Assembly (NCBI RefSeq): GCF_003966565.1
Contig: NZ_AP018718.1
Span: 434,001-498,000 of the forward strand
Length of the DNA stretch: 64,000 bases
Source of the DNA: Sulfuricystis multivorans
GTDB lineage: Bacteria; Pseudomonadota; Gammaproteobacteria; Burkholderiales; Rhodocyclaceae
Direction of reading: 5' to 3'
In this document: piece after piece, positions 60,472-64,000 of the stretch
Layout: each line of letters opens with the position of its first letter
Numbering within the stretch: the first letter of the stretch is position 1
Notes under the pieces: model-generated
The model's database searches: none
What the model was told of the DNA's origin: nothing
The model's input: the letters and a program-made list of their open reading frames with translations, nothing else
Translations under genes and position numbers: made by a program

Positions 60472-62289
60472 ATGTGCGGTATCGTCGCGGCTGTCGCGCA
60501 GAACAACATCGTTCCGGTGCTCATCGAAGGGCTGAAGAAGCTCGAATACCGTGGCTACGACTCCGCCGGCCTCGCGCTGCTCGATCCCGGTCTCACTCGG
60601 CTGCGGAGCGTCGGGCGCGTCAGTGAGCTTGCCGCGCAAGCCGAAGGGCTGACGGCACGAATCGGCATCGCCCACACCCGCTGGGCGACGCATGGCGTGC
60701 CCTGCGAAAAGAATGCCCATCCCCATGTGTCGGGGGGGCTCGCCGTCGTCCATAACGGCATCATCGAGAACTACGCCGAGCTCAAACAGGAACTCGTGGG
60801 CAAGGGCTACACCTTCACTTCGGATACCGATACCGAGGTGATCGCTCACCTGATCAGGGCAGCGCTCGATTCATGTTCAGACCTCTTCGAGGCGGTGCAG
60901 CGCGCCACGCAGCGCCTTACCGGTGCTTATGCGATCGCGGTGCTGTGTGAGGGGGGCAGCCGCATCGTCGTGGCGCGTCATGGCGCACCGCTGCTGCTTG
61001 GGCTTGGCAGGGATGGTCACTATGCGGCCTCGGATGCCGCGGCGCTGTTGCAGGTCACGCGCCGCATGATCTATCTGGAAGACGGCGACGTCGCCGAGCT
61101 GCGCCGAGAGGGATATCGGATCGTCGGCGCTGACGGCGCGGCAACCGAACGCGCCGTGCATGAGAGCACGCTGTCCACCGAGGCGGTCGAGCTAGGTGGT
61201 TACCGCCACTACATGCAAAAGGAAATCTTCGAGCAACCGCAGGCGTTGGCGGCGACGCTCGAGTTGATCGGTGGCGCGCAGACCTTCTCGGCCAACCTGT
61301 TCGGCGCCATTGCAGCGGAAGTCTTCACCGGTGTGAAATCGGTGTTGATCGTCGCCTGTGGCACGAGCTACCACGCTGGCCTCGTGGCGCGCTACTGGAT
61401 CGAGCAGCTTGCCGGCATTCCCTGCACGGTCGAGGTGGCGAGCGAGTACCGCTATCGTGTCTCGGTGCCGAATCCAGACCAGCTCGTCGTCGCCATTTCG
61501 CAGTCGGGCGAGACGGCGGATACGCTCGCTTCGATCAGGTATGCCAAGTCGCTCGGCATGACGAAAACCTTGGCGATCTGCAATGTGCCAGAGTCTGCCA
61601 TCGTGCGCGAATGCGCATTGCGTTTCCTGACGCGCGCCGGCCCGGAAATCGGCGTGGCCTCGACCAAGGCGTTTACCACGCAGCTCGTCAGCCTGTTCCT
61701 GCTCGCCGCGACATTGGCCAAGCTAAACGGCCGGCTGACGGCGGATCAGGAGGCCGCTTACCTCGCTTCGCTGCGCCATCTGCCGGTTGCGGTACAAAAG
61801 GTTCTGGCCCTGGAACCCGAGATCGCCGCCTGGGCACAGCGCTTCGCCGGCAAGCGCCATGCGCTGTTCCTCGGTCGGGGGCATCATTATCCGATCGCGC
61901 TGGAAGGCGCCTTGAAACTGAAGGAAATCTCCTACATCCATGCCGAGGCCTATCCAGCCGGCGAGCTCAAGCACGGCCCGTTGGCGCTGGTGGATAAGGA
62001 AATGCCAGTAGTTAGCGTCGCCCCGAACGATGCGCTGCTGGAAAAACTGAAATCCAACCTCAAGGAAGTCGCGGCGCGCGGCGGCGAGCTGTTTGTCTTC
62101 GCCGATGCCGATTCCCAGGTCGAGGAGGAAGCGGGTTTGCACATCCTGCGCCTGCCGGAACATTACGGCCTGCTCTCGCCGGTGTTGCACGTCGTGCCTT
62201 TGCAGCTCTTGGCTTATCATGCAGCTCTGGTCAAGGGCACGGATGTCGACAAGCCACGCAATTTGGCAAAGTCGGTGACCGTCGAATAA
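60472..62289 (+). CDS. glmS: Glucosamine-6-phosphate synthase
   Basis: A 605-residue class II amidotransferase that makes glucosamine-6-phosphate from fructose-6-phosphate and glutamine. The nucleophile is Cys2 ([10 protein letters not shown]). The glutaminase domain runs to about residue 235. Two SIS isomerase domains follow ([16 protein letters not shown] near 297, [13 protein letters not shown] near 343, EVAxxG-type segments after), and the C-terminus is [13 protein letters not shown]. No glmS ribozyme is seen in the 4-bp gap upstream. Confidence 0.97.
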   Translation: MCGIVAAVAQNNIVPVLIEGLKKLEYRGYDSAGLALLDPGLTRLRSVGRVSELAAQAEGLTARIGIAHTRWATHGVPCEKNAHPHVSGGLAVVHNGIIENYAELKQELVGKGYTFTSDTDTEVIAHLIRAALDSCSDLFEAVQRATQRLTGAYAIAVLCEGGSRIVVARHGAPLLLGLGRDGHYAASDAAALLQVTRRMIYLEDGDVAELRREGYRIVGADGAATERAVHESTLSTEAVELGGYRHYMQKEIFEQPQALAATLELIGGAQTFSANLFGAIAAEVFTGVKSVLIVACGTSYHAGLVARYWIEQLAGIPCTVEVASEYRYRVSVPNPDQLVVAISQSGETADTLASIRYAKSLGMTKTLAICNVPESAIVRECALRFLTRAGPEIGVASTKAFTTQLVSLFLLAATLAKLNGRLTADQEAAYLASLRHLPVAVQKVLALEPEIAAWAQRFAGKRHALFLGRGHHYPIALEGALKLKEISYIHAEAYPAGELKHGPLALVDKEMPVVSVAPNDALLEKLKSNLKEVAARGGELFVFADADSQVEEEAGLHILRLPEHYGLLSPVLHVVPLQLLAYHAALVKGTDVDKPRNLAKSVTVE

Positions 62290-62308
62290 AAATCAGGGAG
62301 AGTCAGTC

Positions 62309-64000
62309 ATGCCAAAGTTTCATACCGAACGTATTCGTGCCGTCGCCCTCGTCGGGCATGGCGGCGCTGGCAAGACCACGCTGGCGGAGGCCTTGCTCGC
62401 CCGTGCCGGTGCGATTCCGGCCGCCGGCAGCGTCGAGAAGGGCAACACGGTCTGCGACTACGATGCGCAGGAAAAGGCCGCCGGTCATTCGCTGCAATCC
62501 GCCTTGGTCAATTTCGCCTGGGAAGACGTGCATGTACATCTGATCGATACCCCGGGTTATCCCGATTTCGCCGGCCAGGCGTTGGCTGCCTTGGCGGGCG
62601 TCGATACGGCGCTCATCGTGATCAACGCGCAGACCGGCATCGAGCTGATGACCGAACGCATGATGAAGGCCGCCCAACAGCGGGGGCTGGCCTGCATGAT
62701 CGTCGTCAATAAGATCGACGCCGAGAATCTCGATCTTAAGGGTCTGATGACCGACATCCGCGCGCGCTTCGGCACGGCCTGCAAGTTCCTCGATTTGCCC
62801 ACGCCCGATCATCGCCAGGTCGTCGAGGTGATGGAGCACGACTCAGGGGAAGCCGACATCGATACGGTGGCCCATGCCCACCGGGAACTGATCGACCAGC
62901 TCGTCGAAGAGGATGAAAGCCTGATGGAGCGCTACCTCGAGGACGGCCAGGACCCGAGCGCCGGTGAGCTACACGCGCCCTTCGAGAAGGGGCTGCGCGA
63001 AGGGCACCTGATTCCCGTGCTGTTTACCTCTGCCAAGACCGGCGCAGGCATCGACGAACTGTTGCACGTGCTGGCGACGCTCGCGCCCAATCCCGCCGAG
63101 GCCAACTTGCCGCCGTTCTATAAAGATGGCGAGCCGTTCCAGCGCGAGCCGGATGCCTCGAAACATGTCCTGGCGCACGTCTTCAAGGTGATCGTCGACC
63201 CCTACATGGGTAAGGTCGGTGTGTTCCGCGTCCATCAGGGCACGATCAGGAAGGATTCGCAGCTCTTCATCGGCGATGGCAAAAAACCGTTCAAGGTCGG
63301 CCATCTGTACCAGTTGCAGGGCAAGGATTACGTCGAGGTCGATGAGCTGCTGCCTGGGGATCTGGGCGCGATCGCCAAAGTCGAGGAGATCCAATTCGAC
63401 AGCGTGCTGCACGATTCGCACGACGAGGATCATATTCATCTCAAGCCGCTCGAATTCCCGAAACCGATGCAGGGCCTGGCCGTCGAGACGACCAAGAAGG
63501 GCGATGAACAGCGGCTGTTCGAAATCCTCCATAAACTCGAGCTCGAAGACCCCTGCTTCAAGGTCGAACGTCATCCAACCACGCATGAGACCGTGATCTT
63601 CGGTCTCGGCGAGATGCATCTGAAAACCAAGCTCGAACGCATGGCGACGCAATACAAGCTGGAGCTCGCCACCCGTCCGCCACAGATTCCTTATCGCGAG
63701 ACGATCACCCGCCCCGCCGAAGGCCACTGCCGCCACAAGAAGCAGTCCGGCGGCGCCGGCCAGTTCGGCGAGGTGTATCTGAAAATCGAGCCGCTTGCGC
63801 GTGGTGCCGGCTTCGAATTCGTCGATCAGGTCAAGGGCGGCGTGATCCCCGGCGTGTTCATGCCGGCGGTCGAGAAGGGGGTGCGTCAGGCGCTGGAAGG
63901 CGGCGTGGTCGCGGGCTTCCCAGTCGAGGATGTGCGCGTCATCGTCTATGACGGCAAGACCCACCCGGTCGATGGCAAGGAGGTCGCCTTCGTCCAGGCC
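62309..64000 (+). CDS. EF-G paralogue (FusA2-type), N-terminal part
   Basis: 564 residues of a translation-factor GTPase that runs off the window. The G domain has GHGGAGKTT at about 17-25, DTPGYPDF near 80 and NKID near 132. An acidic insertion and domain II (KVIVDPYMGKVGVFRVHQG near 295) follow, then domain IV (GHCRHKKQSGGAGQFGEV near 475). It lacks the HGTTDWM-type segments of canonical EF-G and resembles the second EF-G (FusA2/EF-G II-like) of many bacteria, whose role is poorly known. The Shine-Dalgarno GGGAG lies 8 bases before ATG 62309. Confidence 0.88.
   Translation, partial: MPKFHTERIRAVALVGHGGAGKTTLAEALLARAGAIPAAGSVEKGNTVCDYDAQEKAAGHSLQSALVNFAWEDVHVHLIDTPGYPDFAGQALAALAGVDTALIVINAQTGIELMTERMMKAAQQRGLACMIVVNKIDAENLDLKGLMTDIRARFGTACKFLDLPTPDHRQVVEVMEHDSGEADIDTVAHAHRELIDQLVEEDESLMERYLEDGQDPSAGELHAPFEKGLREGHLIPVLFTSAKTGAGIDELLHVLATLAPNPAEANLPPFYKDGEPFQREPDASKHVLAHVFKVIVDPYMGKVGVFRVHQGTIRKDSQLFIGDGKKPFKVGHLYQLQGKDYVEVDELLPGDLGAIAKVEEIQFDSVLHDSHDEDHIHLKPLEFPKPMQGLAVETTKKGDEQRLFEILHKLELEDPCFKVERHPTTHETVIFGLGEMHLKTKLERMATQYKLELATRPPQIPYRETITRPAEGHCRHKKQSGGAGQFGEVYLKIEPLARGAGFEFVDQVKGGVIPGVFMPAVEKGVRQALEGGVVAGFPVEDVRVIVYDGKTHPVDGKEVAFVQA

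Overview
This 64 kb window is a chromosomal segment of a high-GC Gram-negative bacterium, most likely a betaproteobacterium near Rhodocyclales/Nitrosomonadales. The evidence is the gene orders yebC-ruvC-ruvA-ruvB-ybgC-tolQRA, pilMNOPQ-aroK-aroB-dgt-gltBD, dapF-DUF484-xerC and metK-(SAH riboswitch)-ahcY-tlyA-metF, together with lipid A-type acyltransferases, type IV pili and TonB-dependent receptors. Placement below class is inference. I see no rRNA, tRNA, CRISPR array, prophage or intact insertion sequence.

Layout. 1-5881 (minus): Holliday-junction genes and the Tol-Pal operon, joined by 4-bp overlaps. 5969-9054: a class III adenylate cyclase and a divergent HerA-like ATPase. 9319-19460 (plus): a seven-gene accessory operon with an outer-membrane barrel, two TonB-dependent receptors, two orphan periplasmic binding proteins and two inner-membrane c-di-GMP enzymes. 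One enzyme is predicted to degrade c-di-GMP and the other to make it, and direct copies of one dispersed repeat bracket the operon. 19573-24770 (minus): the SAM cycle (metK, ahcY, metF) with tlyA, a SAH riboswitch before ahcY and an inserted PIN/RHH toxin-antitoxin pair with a near-perfect palindromic operator. 24953-30247 (plus): two acyltransferases, dapF, DUF484, xerC and an rRNA methyltransferase.

30219-34602 is a zinc locus. A ZIP transporter, a DUF2796 protein and an ABC pair diverge from a Zur-type repressor across a perfect GCAACA/TGTTGC dyad, and the last gene of the minus operon is reduced to a signal-peptide stub by a dispersed repeat. 34612-39812 holds hslV and hslU separated by a PilZ gene, then a GspE/PilB-like ATPase. 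39820-43917 holds lysA-lptM, cyaY and penicillin-binding protein 1A. 44141-52018 is the type IV pilus operon pilMNOPQ running into aroK-aroB-dgt. 52269-58589 is glutamate synthase, with a 113-bp tandem duplication between gltB and gltD that places the gltD ribosome-binding site in a hairpin. 58605-64000 holds glmU, a frameshifted DUF4160 gene with its DUF2442 partner, glmS and the start of an EF-G paralogue.

Most of the window is housekeeping. The parts most likely to repay work are the bracketed receptor/binding-protein/c-di-GMP operon, the toxin-antitoxin pair inside the SAM operon, the repeat-disrupted zinc operon and the gltB-gltD repeat.
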